Source of the DNA: Apteryx mantelli | Lineage: Eukaryota; Chordata; Aves; Apterygiformes; Apterygidae | Assembly (NCBI RefSeq): GCF_036417845.1 | Contig: NC_090020.1 | Coordinates: 33,712,425-33,776,424, forward strand | Direction of reading: 5' to 3' | DNA length: 64,000 bases | Shown here: positions 52,301-61,400 of the stretch, piece after piece | How positions within the stretch are numbered: the first letter of the stretch is position 1 | How the letters are laid out: the number at the start of each line of letters is the position of its first letter | The notes under the pieces: model-generated | Told to the model about the DNA's origin: nothing | Database searches by the model: none | Seen by the model: only the letters and a program-made list of their open reading frames with translations | Program-made: the position numbers and the translations under genes

Positions 52301-55300
52301 ATATCCTCCTTTAGATAAATCAAAGGCAGTGTCACTAATGCAGCAGAAAAGATTGGGAAAAGGAGGCTATTTGTTTTGGCCCATAGGAAGCTGCTGTGCT
52401 GGGTAATTTGGCTTGATTGGGTCAGATCAATGCAAAAATTTGCTTTATGTTCTAGTTCAGTTTATACAAGCTGACCTACATTTGCACTGAATGGGATACT
52501 TGGTTGATAAAGGCTCTCTGTAACCGCACCTATATCTTGTCTCTCAGATACCTTGTTGGGAGTGCTAATGCTGGCTTATCTAAATGGGGAAGTTGCATTG
52601 CCTGTCAGCAATTATAGTGTTTAATTACCAGTTTAATTTTTTTAAATAATGAATTAAAAGATCAAACTGGGAATAAATGGTATCATAGGCAACAACTATG
52701 GCATTGCATCTCCCATGTAAAAATAAAATATTCTTAAATTTTAAGCAAACTTGACACCCACAAATCCATGGGCCCTGATGGGATGCACCCACGAGTGCTG
52801 AGGGAGCTGGCGGACATTATTGCTAAGCCACTCTCCATCATCTTTGAAAGGTCATGGAGAACAGGAGAGGTGCCTGAAGACTGGAAGAAAGCCAGTGTCA
52901 CCCCAGTCTTCAAAAAGGGCAAGAAGGAGGACCCAGGGAACTACAGGCCACTCAGCCTCACCTCCATCCCTGGAAAGGTGATGGAGCAGCTCATCCTGGA
53001 AGCCATCTCCACGCATGTGGAGGAAAAGAAGGTGATCAGGAGTAGTCAGCATGGCTTCACCAAGGGGAAATCATGCCTAACCAATCTGATAGCCTTCTAT
53101 GATGGAATGACTGGCTGGGTAGATGAGGGGAGAGCAGTGGATGTTGTCTACCTAGACTTCAGCAAGGCTTTTGACACTGTCTCCCATAGCATCCTCATAG
53201 ACAAGCTCAGGAAGTGTGGTTTAGATGAGTGGACAGTGAGGTGGATTGAGAACTGGCTGAATGGCAGAGCTCAGAGAGTTGTGCTCAGTGGCACAGAGTC
53301 TAGTTGGAGGCCTGTAGCTAGCGGTGTCCCCCAGGGGTCAGTCCTGGGTCCAGTCTTGTTCAACTTCTTCATCAATGACCTGGATGAAGGGACAGAGTGC
53401 ACCCTCAGCAAGTTTGCTGACGATACAAAACTGGGAGGAGTGGCCAATACGCCAGAGGGCTGTGCTGCCATTCAAAGAGACTTGGACAGGCTGGAGAGGT
53501 GGGCGGAGAGGAACCTCATGAAATTCAACAAAGGGAAGTGCAGGGTCCTGCACCTGGGGAGGAATAACCCCATGCAGCAGTACAGGTTGGGGGTTGACCT
53601 GCTGGAAAGCAGCTCTGCTGAGAAGGACCTGGGAGTGCTGGTGGACACCAAGTTAAGTATGAGGCAGCAATGTGCCCTTGTGGCCAAGAAGGCCAATGGT
53701 ATCCTGGGCTGCATCAGAAAGAGTGTTGCCAGCAGGTCGAGGGAGGTGATTCTCCCCCTCTACTCAGCCCTGGTGAGGCCACATCTAGAGTACTGCGTCC
53801 AGTTCTGGGCTCCCCAGTACAAGAGGGATGTGGCACTACTGGAGCAAGTCCAGCGAAGGGCCACAAAGATGATTAGGGGACTGGAGCATCTCTCTTATGA
53901 GGAAAGGCTGAGAGAGCTGGGCCTGTTTAGCTTGGAGAAGAGAAGGCTGAGAGGAGATCTTATCAACGTGTACAAGTATCTGAAGGGAGGGTGTCGAGAG
54001 GATGGGGCCAGACTCTTTGCAGTGGTGCCGAGCGACAGGACGCGAGGCAATGGGCACAAACTGAAACACAGACACTTCCATCTTAACATGAGGAAAAACT
54101 TTTTCACTGTGAGGGTGACAGAGCACTGGAACAGGTTGCCCCGAGAGGTGGTGGAGTCTCCTTCTCTGGAGATATTCAAAATGCGCCTGGATGCAATCCT
54201 GTGCAATGTGCTCTAGGTGACCCTGCTTGAGCAGGGGGGTTGGACTAGATGATCTCCAGAGGTCCCTTCCAACCTCAGTGATTCTGTGATTCTGTGATTC
54301 TGTGAAATGTGAAACTGCCAGGAAAGCTACAGATTTCATTACTGCTTTAACTGCCTCTGTTTGGAAAACACAGGGAGATGTTAGCTATTCAATTCCCTAA
54401 TTTACATTTTTTATAGAACTGAAAATTCAGTGTCATAATGGCATAGTTAACCACAGTGTTGTAGCAGTAGCAATTTTATTATTTTTAATTGTGAAGTAAG
54501 TTGTGCTTGAACGTTACTCGAGCGTTCTGGTGGCAGGCACCGAGGTCCAACCCTCCTCTACGGTTGGGGGGGGGACTGTGAAGGGGTTGTCACCTCCTGG
54601 GGCTGCATCACTGGCAGTGTCACCTGTGAATCAGGCCCGGGGTGGCTGGGCATCCTACCTGGGAGACCCAAGAGCCTTGAAGGGATAAATAAGTCCTGAA
54701 GTATGCATTTTGGGCAAGTGAAAGTTATGCAGGCAAACTTACCTCTTTCTCCCCTAGCTATTACTGTGATAAACTCTGAATGTGGCTCGAATGACTGATA
54801 ACGCTGAGGGGGGTTTGGAGGTTATTTAGGGACTTGCTGCTACTCTGTTCTGCACTCCTCCTGCCAGGATATCTGGATTTGAGTATCTCGAAACAGAGGA
54901 TTGTCACAGATGTTGTCTTCTAGTCATACATTTGTCCTCTTTCTATAACAAGGATGGTCTGCCAACCCTGTTGGATAGATCCAGGAGAAAAGGAGAGTGC
55001 TCCTTTTATTTGAGAAAGAGGAGAAGATCTCAGTTTTTGTAATCTGGATCACAATTCAGGTAACTCATATAACCTATGTAACCCAATCCCAACCCCATGT
55101 AATTTATTGCTTGCAAGAATTTCAAATACAGTTCTTTAGAGGAAGGAGTAACTAAGCATCTGGAAGTGAATGAAAACTAAGTTGAAATTAAAAATATATA
55201 AAGAAAAAGTAGGTAGTCTGACTTATTTGGTTTCTGTCTTTCTTTGAGAAGATAATTGAGTTACAAGCCACGGATCTTATCTATCTGGCATCCAGTAAAA

Positions 55301-58300
55301 CATTTGATACAGTGGATTGTGGAAAATTAATGTTTGAACCTAAGAAAATGGGCTTTGATACAACAACTGTAAAAATGAGTGAGGGACTGGCCCCTCAGTT
55401 AGGAGGAAGGTTACTTGTGGAGCTGCTCAAGGATCAGTCTTGATTTTATTTCTTAATTTTGAGCTGTGCTAATGAAATTTTCTGTTAACACAATTTGGGA
55501 GGTATTGCCACTGCATAAGCAGGCTGAAATGTGAAGAGCTAAATGGACACAAGAACTACAATAAAAGTAGGGGGATTAAATTCATGATTACAGAGTTTAA
55601 GGTCATGTACTCAGGGGCTAAAAATTCCTGCCACAAGCTATGTGTTCATTAAACAGAAACAAGAACGGAAATTTCCAAGCTGACAATCACAGACTGACCC
55701 ATCAGTCTGATACCCACACACAGAGGGCAAGTGCAAGGTAATCTAAATGCAAGATATTTTCAGTTGAAGAAAAGTACTAATGCTATTGTCCAGAGCAACA
55801 ATAAGAACATGTCTGGAGTACTGCATATAGTTGTGGTTATTCAGATTCAAGAAAGGTTTATTCAGAAGGGCACAGATGCAAAAGCCTATTAGGAGAGTTC
55901 AGGGAAGGGAATTTTTATTTTATGACAAGAGAGTGGAAGAACTTGGCTTGTTTAGGCTAGTAAAACAAAGGCTGGTATGTCTGCTGCCTATGAAAACATC
56001 AGGGAAGTAAACACCAGGGAAGGAAAAGAGCTATTTAAAGATAAAGTTGGCAAAAGAATGCATGGTTATAAAATTTCTATGAATAAACTTAAACTGGCAG
56101 TTAGAATACAATTTTGAACCATGGAATGGATGAGACTCTTAACATATTTTTCAGTAAGAGCAGTGCATGTCAAAAAGCAAACTACTTCTAAGATGGAACA
56201 TAGTAAATTAATGAATGGGATCATATGAAGTGGTAGTGTATAGGTTTGAGCTGGTTTTGTGATGAGTTGACAAGTTGATATTTAGCATATGGTGTAATAC
56301 CTTCATGTGGTGTAATACCTTCATTTGTCTACATCATGGCACATTGGATAGGCTAACATTGTATTACTTTTATGTGCTTGAAAACCTGGAAATAAGATAA
56401 GAAGGTTCTCACATTTACACCGTTGAGCTGCTTCTATTACTCTCTTGCATCAGCCCAAATGACCCTTGTGGGATAGTACTCTGCCGCCAAAGCAAATGTC
56501 TTTTGTAGTATTAGGGATAATTTTGCTTCTGCTAGTTTAACTGAAACAGCACTTTACAGCAAAGAGGACAAAAAAGGTCAGCTTCTTAAAAGGACAGAGC
56601 CAAATTTTGAAATGCCATCTCATTTTGTACTTCTAGGCAGAGCTATATAAATGGGGAAAAAGGAGGCTAGCTTAGCTAAGTGGAAGCCTCTGTATATTTT
56701 GTTTGCTGCAACCTGCAGAGATTAATCCAACAGAGTTTTCCCCATGCTTGGTTTATCTGCCACCTGGGAGAAAGATTTGGGTGGTCCAGCTGCTGTTCAG
56801 AGAAATGCTGTGTCAAAGGGGATCCCTGAAGTCTGTGCAAAATGCAGGCCCATGAGATTTGGGAGCTGATAGTACTGGCCATCAAATTACGTATTGCCTC
56901 TGCAAACAGCAATTTCTCAGAGAAAAATTGCAGGGCTTTCATTTCTCTACATTTCTTTTCTGCTCTTTCCTGTTGAAGTGCTCTCTGGCCTTCACTAATT
57001 TCAATATGTTGCAAAAGGTGAGCAGCTCTAAACAACTGCTTTGGAGTGAGTTTAACTAGATTGCTATTAGTACCTTAAGGATAAGCTTACTGTTATGACA
57101 TTGTTTTGAGCACTTGCAATGTACGGTAGAGAGGTTCTCTACAGTGCTGTTCAAATCCCATGAAACAACAGATTTTTCTCTTAAAATTGGATCATAAATA
57201 GAAGACAATGATATAATATAAAATTGTGCATCTGTAATATGAGTTAAGTGCTAATTTAAATGATAGGGTGCTTTTATAGACAAATGCTAACACTTATTAT
57301 ATGTCTTTACTCAGTTTGCCAATATGTAGCCTGCCTTGAGAACTTGTTGACAAAGATGCTGTTCCCTCCCATATTTCTAACTGCGGAATTGGATTTAAGT
57401 TTCTTGCTACTGCTTTCCCCTGTGATGCTGTATTTGATCACTGGTGAGAGGGGAAGATCATCTATATAATACAGCAGGACAGCTGTCCACAGAACAATCT
57501 CTCGTATTTGTTATGACTGTGTTTAAGGATCCCTTTGCTAACATTTCAGCTATTCAGTACATTTAAATGCCATACTTCCTCCTTCTTTGAATATGTCACA
57601 GTATAATTTGCATTTTTGCAGTATAATGTATTTTGCATTTTAATGATGTTTCTAAACCTGCTTTTACTGAAATTATGTAATGCTATAAATAGAAGAAGCT
57701 GGAAGTGCAATGTGACTAAACATATCCTAAATTATCAGCGGGCCCCTAAAATTAAGCTGACAAAGATGATGGATTGCAGTAAAGTAAATAATGAAACAAA
57801 CGCACACATCCCTTATCTTTTATAATCAGATACGACTATTAAAATCACTGGGATTTAAATCAAAAAAGTATGCGAAGCTGGATGCAGCAGATGCAGTTCT
57901 TGATGTCTGTCAGTAAGTTTGGTAGGTGCAATTGTGTGCCATGAACATACTCTGCAGCGATCCCCAGGATGCTCCTCCGTCAGAGGATGAACAAGTCCTT
58001 CCTGAAGTGGCTGAATCAAAAGCCAGCTTCTCCCGTTTCTCCTGAGGTAAATAGGAACCTCATCACCAGTAAAATCAAGGTCTTTGCAAGTCTTTGCTGC
58101 CTCCTCTCAAAGCTTTGCTGGACCCATTGCTGATTAAGGGAATGCTGCATGTGGAGTGCAGCACAGCAGTTTTGCCCCCAGTAATGAGTGCCTGTTGCAG
58201 GGGGTATTTATTCATGACTTATTCATCATCCTGTTGAGGAGACTTTTTGTTGCTAAACTGAGTGTACTTTTTGCTTTGCTTTAGCCCTTTGTGGTTTTGT

Positions 58301-58468
58301 TGCACTGATTTTAATTATCTTTTTCCAACAGGCTGCTTAAAAAACCTCAAAGTGCTCAATGTGAGTTTTAATAATTTGAAGTCAGTCCCTCCAGAACTGG
58401 GTGATTGTGAGAATCTGGAAAAACTGGATTTGTCTGGAAATATGGAAATAACAGAGCTCCCATTTGAA
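28268..58468 (+). CDS. LRRC2: LRRC2, leucine-rich repeat protein 2 (5' four coding exons; 3' part outside window)
   Basis: Joining 28268-28392, 38215-38425, 47147-47303 and 58332-58468 gives an open frame of 630 nt (210 codons). It starts [20 protein letters not shown], which matches my recollection of mammalian LRRC2 ([20 protein letters not shown]). Residues about 20-42 are strongly basic and charged. Residues 43-112 form the linker that contains the conserved stretch KKGIP and ends FQLSGEQWM. From residue 124 there are 23-residue leucine-rich repeats of the LxxLxLxxNxLxxLP type: 124-146, 147-169, 170-192 and a fourth starting at 193. Mammalian LRRC2 is about 371 residues, so roughly the last 160 residues lie to the right of the window. 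Family knowledge: LRRC2 is reported as enriched in heart and skeletal muscle and linked to mitochondria. It has no known enzymatic activity, and the repeats suggest protein binding. Nothing looks broken. Confidence 0.95.
31643..31661 (+). repeat. Poly(T) tract in intron 2
   Basis: Nineteen consecutive T. No poly(A)-tailed retroelement or processed pseudogene could be recognised next to it on the minus strand. Confidence 0.8.
31819..31849 (+). repeat. 16-bp near-tandem duplication
   Basis: GTCTAAATCTTT appears at 31819 and again at 31835, separated by GGTT. This is a local slippage-type duplication in intron 2. Confidence 0.7.
33149..33175 (+). repeat. (ATCT)n-type imperfect microsatellite
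   Basis: Repeated ATCT/ATATCT units in intron 2, interrupted by single substitutions. It is possibly length-polymorphic. Confidence 0.6.
35472..35485 (-). promoter_or_regulatory. CTCF-like motif, reverse orientation
   Basis: The minus strand reads ACAATAGAGGGCAG, matching the CTCF core at 12 of 14 positions. It lies in LRRC2 intron 2 and faces the motif at 13571. Two further 12/14 matches lie in intron 2, near 30878 (+) and 32687 (-), so chance occurrence is a real concern. Confidence 0.25.
38215..38425 (+). CDS. LRRC2: LRRC2 second coding exon (residues 42-112)
   Basis: The acceptor is a pyrimidine-rich tract ending TTTCAG at 38214, and the donor is GTAAAT at 38426. One base completes the split arginine codon, followed by 70 full codons, so the exon ends in phase 0. 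The peptide begins [18 protein letters not shown], close to the recalled mammalian IKEEWNFVAECRRKGIPQ, and ends in FQLSGEQWM just before the first repeat exon. The middle (about residues 77-100) is charged and differs most from the mammalian sequence, as expected for a linker. Reading through the donor stays open only to the stop at 38537-38539, which supports the splice position. The donor matches consensus only moderately. Confidence 0.95.
41863..42967 (-). mobile_element. Young CR1 LINE, 5'-truncated, antisense in LRRC2 intron 3
   Basis: Read on the minus strand this is the 3' part of a CR1 (chicken repeat 1) non-LTR retrotransposon. It has a reverse-transcriptase frame open from the truncation at 42967 to the stop after 41947, a short 3'UTR, and a tail of about two and a half copies of ATTCTGTG ending at 41863. 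The protein carries [10 protein letters not shown] and the catalytic FADD box, followed by the usual CR1 C-terminal region. It corresponds to residues 157-482 of the copy in intron 4 and differs from it at two amino acids. Upstream endonuclease and N-terminal RT sequence is missing, so the copy cannot be autonomous. No target-site duplication is evident, as is usual for CR1. The shadow frames on the opposite strand are not genes. Confidence 0.95.
44702..44715 (+). repeat. Poly(T) tract in intron 3
   Basis: Fourteen consecutive T without recognisable flanking retroelement sequence. A similar 14-T run is at 18618-18631 in putative intron 1, and a 12-A run is at 52247-52258 in intron 4. Confidence 0.7.
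47147..47303 (+). CDS. LRRC2: LRRC2 third coding exon (residues 113-165; LRR 1 and most of LRR 2)
   Basis: The acceptor is TTTGCAG ending at 47146 and the donor is GTATGT at 47304. The exon is 157 nt, starts in phase 0 and ends with the first base of a glycine codon, so skipping it alone would shift the frame. It encodes EFPDSLKEQ followed by the first two 23-residue leucine-rich repeats: L124-N146 and L147 up to the split G165. Both contain the xIP or xLP signature of Shoc2-like repeats. The mammalian counterpart reads [15 protein letters not shown] here, so identity of the exon is secure. The exon is flanked on both sides by nearly identical CR1 copies in opposite orientation, about 4.2 kb upstream and 5.4 kb downstream. 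Confidence 0.95.
52744..54304 (+). mobile_element. Young CR1 LINE, 5'-truncated, sense in LRRC2 intron 4
   Basis: Homology to CR1 begins at about 52744 (in-frame [15 protein letters not shown]) and runs through a 3'UTR that ends in three ATTCTGTG octamers at 54304. The left end may be off by a few bases. The right flank resumes unique sequence at about 54305. There is no clear target-site duplication. It is 5'-truncated inside the reverse-transcriptase domain, so the endonuclease and ORF1 are absent. Against the intron-3 copy I count seven substitutions and no gaps in 1,105 shared bases, so both come from a recently active subfamily. Confidence 0.95.
52768..54216 (+). CDS. CR1 reverse-transcriptase ORF fragment (482 codons, no stops)
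   Basis: This frame encodes the C-terminal half of CR1 ORF2. Visible RT motifs are NYRPLSLTS (residues 58-66), [11 protein letters not shown] with the first catalytic aspartate (about 126-136), [10 protein letters not shown] (186-195) and FADD (216-219), the CR1/jockey-clade form of the YADD box. Behind these comes the CR1 C-terminal region with HLEYCVQFW and the KRRLRGDLI block. There are no stops or frameshifts. The ATG at 52768 is an internal methionine of the parent protein, not a true start, and the frame is open a little further upstream. It lacks the endonuclease domain and any promoter, so it is a retrotransposon remnant inside an intron and not a host gene. Confidence 0.93.
   Translation: MGPDGMHPRVLRELADIIAKPLSIIFERSWRTGEVPEDWKKASVTPVFKKGKKEDPGNYRPLSLTSIPGKVMEQLILEAISTHVEEKKVIRSSQHGFTKGKSCLTNLIAFYDGMTGWVDEGRAVDVVYLDFSKAFDTVSHSILIDKLRKCGLDEWTVRWIENWLNGRAQRVVLSGTESSWRPVASGVPQGSVLGPVLFNFFINDLDEGTECTLSKFADDTKLGGVANTPEGCAAIQRDLDRLERWAERNLMKFNKGKCRVLHLGRNNPMQQYRLGVDLLESSSAEKDLGVLVDTKLSMRQQCALVAKKANGILGCIRKSVASRSREVILPLYSALVRPHLEYCVQFWAPQYKRDVALLEQVQRRATKMIRGLEHLSYEERLRELGLFSLEKRRLRGDLINVYKYLKGGCREDGARLFAVVPSDRTRGNGHKLKHRHFHLNMRKNFFTVRVTEHWNRLPREVVESPSLEIFKMRLDAILCNVL
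55250..56115 (+). mobile_element. Ancient, decayed CR1/L3-like LINE fragment
   Basis: Translating the + strand in shifting frames gives peptides that line up in order with the CR1 reverse transcriptase but carry many stops and shifts. [15 protein letters not shown] (from 55273) corresponds to [15 protein letters not shown] remnant near 55425-55440 (about GAAQGSVL) corresponds to [14 protein letters not shown] (about 55811) corresponds to HLEYC, and [13 protein letters not shown] (about 55935-55975) corresponds to [13 protein letters not shown]. The spelling [11 protein letters not shown] resembles the L3 branch more than the local CR1s. Boundaries are approximate. It is a fossil in intron 4, about 950 bp downstream of the young CR1, and too different to be a copy of it. 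Confidence 0.75.
56290..56325 (+). repeat. 18-bp tandem duplication
   Basis: The unit TGGTGTAATACCTTCATG occurs twice in direct succession (56290-56307 and 56308-56325), with one mismatch at the final base. It lies shortly after the ancient LINE in intron 4. Confidence 0.85.
58332..58468 (+). CDS. LRRC2: LRRC2 fourth coding exon (residues 165-210; rest of LRR 2, LRR 3, start of LRR 4)
   Basis: The acceptor has a long pyrimidine-rich tract ending CAACAG at 58331, and the donor is GTAAGA at 58469. Two bases complete Gly165, followed by 45 codons, so the exon ends in phase 0. The peptide [20 protein letters not shown] continues with [17 protein letters not shown] and ends ITELPFE. Mammalian LRRC2 has the same block, including the conserved [11 protein letters not shown]. 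The third repeat (170-192) is complete, and the fourth (193 onward) continues in the next exon. I looked through 58469-64000 for the continuation (expected to begin near LSNLKQ) and did not see it. Confidence 0.95.
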
Positions 58469-61400
58469 GTAAGATAACTGTCTCTTGTATATATTTTATT
58501 TGGATTATAAGGTATCTTATCATGGGTTTAAAATATTCTCACAACAGATTAAATCACTCCCCTGGCAGTTTTTAGCAATAATGTTTTAGTAGTACTGTCA
58601 CTGAAAATACCTTAACCGCAGTTAAACAGGACCAAATTTCGCTGTTTTGGTTTTGAAGAGACTAAATTCTGCTCATATTTATTCTGACAGATGAAGGAGG
58701 TCATGATCCCAAAAGCGATTTTGCCCAGTGGTGGTAAGGGGAAGGCTGCAAATAGCTACTTTCAGTGAAAGCAAAGTGGATCTTGACAGTCAGATTCACA
58801 TACTAGCTTTAATTTGTCCCCAATATCTGTTTTTCTTTAAAAAGAGTATAGGGAGGTCTGTGAACAACACTGCATATTGCTATGAACATAAATATCTGAC
58901 AGGACTGTAGGTCTGTATTACCTGTGAAGCATGGTATGAACATATCATAAAGACCCGTCAAAGGACTCCCAGGCATGACATTGTTGGTGGATGCATAATT
59001 GGCTGCTCTGTGTGGTGGCAGCTCCAAGACTTGCTGTTCACAGAAATTAAAATAGTCTGCTAGAACCTAACCACAGTTTCAGATGCCATCAGTATTTTTC
59101 CCAGGTCCTTAAACTGCTGATTACTGGAAGATAAATGTGTAGAGATTCAGGGAAAAGTGTCAGGCTCTTCTTGGCTTATTTCTACTTTTTTTCCCTGCCT
59201 CTAAACATCTGTTACTGGTGATTTCCAGGCAGTGCTGGAGTGGGTTATGCTTGTGTGAGATCTCGTTTGGCCATGCTTGTGTTCTGCTCTGAGGAAATGC
59301 AAACTAATTGTAAATCTTTACAGGGATGAATCCCAAGAGGCCAGTATTTCTCTCAGAGAGCTCAAAGAGTTTGTTCTCCTCTAGTAGTCTCATATTATTG
59401 GTTTGAAAGCCAATAAAACTGTGTGTAGGCTACTGGGTAATGGCTCAGTTACATGCTATAGGAAAAACTTTGAGCTGTGCATATGGCTATGTATCTTGTA
59501 GAAAAACTGGAAGCAACGTCATGTCAGAGTGGTCTACAAAATCAAAAAGACATATATTGTCATTGCCTATTGTGTTTCCTCGCTTCTCTGGAGGGTAACA
59601 CTTAATTTATATTTGCTGTGACCCATGAGGCAGGCTACACAAACTCTTCTGATTTGGTTTATAAAATTAGTTTCCCAGAATCAATGTTTCAAGGGCATCT
59701 TTGGAAACTGCACATACAATTAAGCAAACACCTTTTGTCAAATGATTTAAAAGGCTACAGGGTGTTTGGCCTTTGGTGTAGTCAATATAGCTGATGTTTT
59801 TCAGAGCAATTGTGTCAGTATCCTTGCTAATATAATAGGTATCTGATGCTCAATCCTCAGATGAGCAAAAGGTGGTAGTCACTGAGCAGTAACTACTTCA
59901 TGAATTAAAAAGTATAGAATTAATCTAAATTGTCTGAGGCTATGAAAAAGGGAAATTGGAGAGATATTGTGAAGTGTTTGTGACTTCACATTAGACAGAT
60001 TAGATGCAATTATCTAATACATTTATTCCTAAAATCTATTAATGCGGTGAAATATTCATTGCTTGTCATTCTCCCCTGCAGTATGAGTATTGGGAATTGG
60101 AGAGTGTGAATGTGCAAGTACATGGAAGTTTTGTTCTGGTAGGTGAATGGGATCCCTTTACAATATTAGGGAAGAAGAAAATGTGGTAACTGATGCATGA
60201 AATAAATTGGAGAACTTCTAAAACTGTTTCCTGCTTATCATCTTTTAGGAAGTTCAATTTTTATTTGACTTTCAAATCCTTACAAGTTCCTTCTGGAAAG
60301 GGTAAAGAAATGCTTTACAGAAACAACAGTATTCTCTTGTGTAAAACTTACTTTTAAGAAATAAAAGCAAACTCCAAGCCAGCAGAAATGATCAAAGTGT
60401 AATTTTACCTTGGTTTTGTACATAAAATAATGGCTACAGAGACACTGATAACATACACGATAATGGATTCAAGAAGATTGATAACAGGCCTGTAATTCAG
60501 TCAAGAGTTTCTGACAGCACCATAAAGGTTTATGAGATGATCAGAAGGGAGCCTGAATTACATCATCAGTAATCAGTCTCCCTGCTCCATTTCTGTTTCC
60601 TTGTTGACAGGTGCAGAAAATAGAGAAGTCTGGAAGCTTTTAGTTTATTTGTTTTGTTTTGGTTTGTTTTTTTTGCTTTTCTTGGGAAGGGATTATGAAT
60701 TTTTAAATGGACTTGAAATACAGTATAGATGACTTAATTTAGGGGGTGAAATCTCAGGGGGATGGATCACATAGCGCATGACTGTAATTGCTACCCAAGA
60801 GGGACAGAGGGAGAATGTAGGTGCACTATACAAAACCATATGGTGGCATCAAATACCCATTTTGAATTAAATTTCCTAATTTGGGGAGATAGCTGTCATA
60901 TCTGTACACAAATTTCTGCTGGTGTATCAGTTATTTCCGTGTCTGAATTTGTCAGTCAGCTAAGAAATTCACAGATTGTTATGAATTCTGTTAAGTCTGT
61001 TAACTTGTTAATAAGTTTTGTAATTTGGAACAGTTCAAGAAAGGAATCAGTTTCTTCAGCTTGTACTAATTTTCAGGTAACTTAAACATATAATGGTTAT
61101 ACTTTTTGTCTTTTTAATCTACTGATTTCATTTTTCAAAACAGAGCAGCTTTGTTTTAAGTTGAAGCATGCTATGGTCTAGCACGTATGCTAGCACAGTA
61201 GGGATCCTCTGGATCTTCACTCTCTGTTAATAGGTTCAATAACTGGTAGCAATATGTCCACTTTTCTCAGTGTGCAAAAGCTGGTTTACTTCAAGCAGGG
61301 CATTACGCTTGGGCTGGTACTACTTGTTTCACAGAGTGTCTAACTAGCCTATGATGAGCATGTGTGCCCAGTAGCTGGACTTTTGTGGGTATTTCTGTCT

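Larger units (their letters stand above)
47304..58331 (+). other. LRRC2 intron 4 (11.0 kb)
   Basis: Bounded by GTATGT and CAACAG. It contains the sense young CR1, a GC-rich patch (about 54510-54690) with a nine-G run just after it, the ancient L3-like LINE, and the 18-bp tandem duplication. The remainder is unique sequence. Confidence 0.88.

Noticed and set aside
53836..54339. 167-codon open frame on the minus strand, and several 65-80 codon frames on both strands at 42.2-42.9 and 53.2-53.9 kb
   Set aside because: All are antisense or shifted readings of the two CR1 copies. They recur identically in both because the DNA is the same, and they have no protein family of their own.
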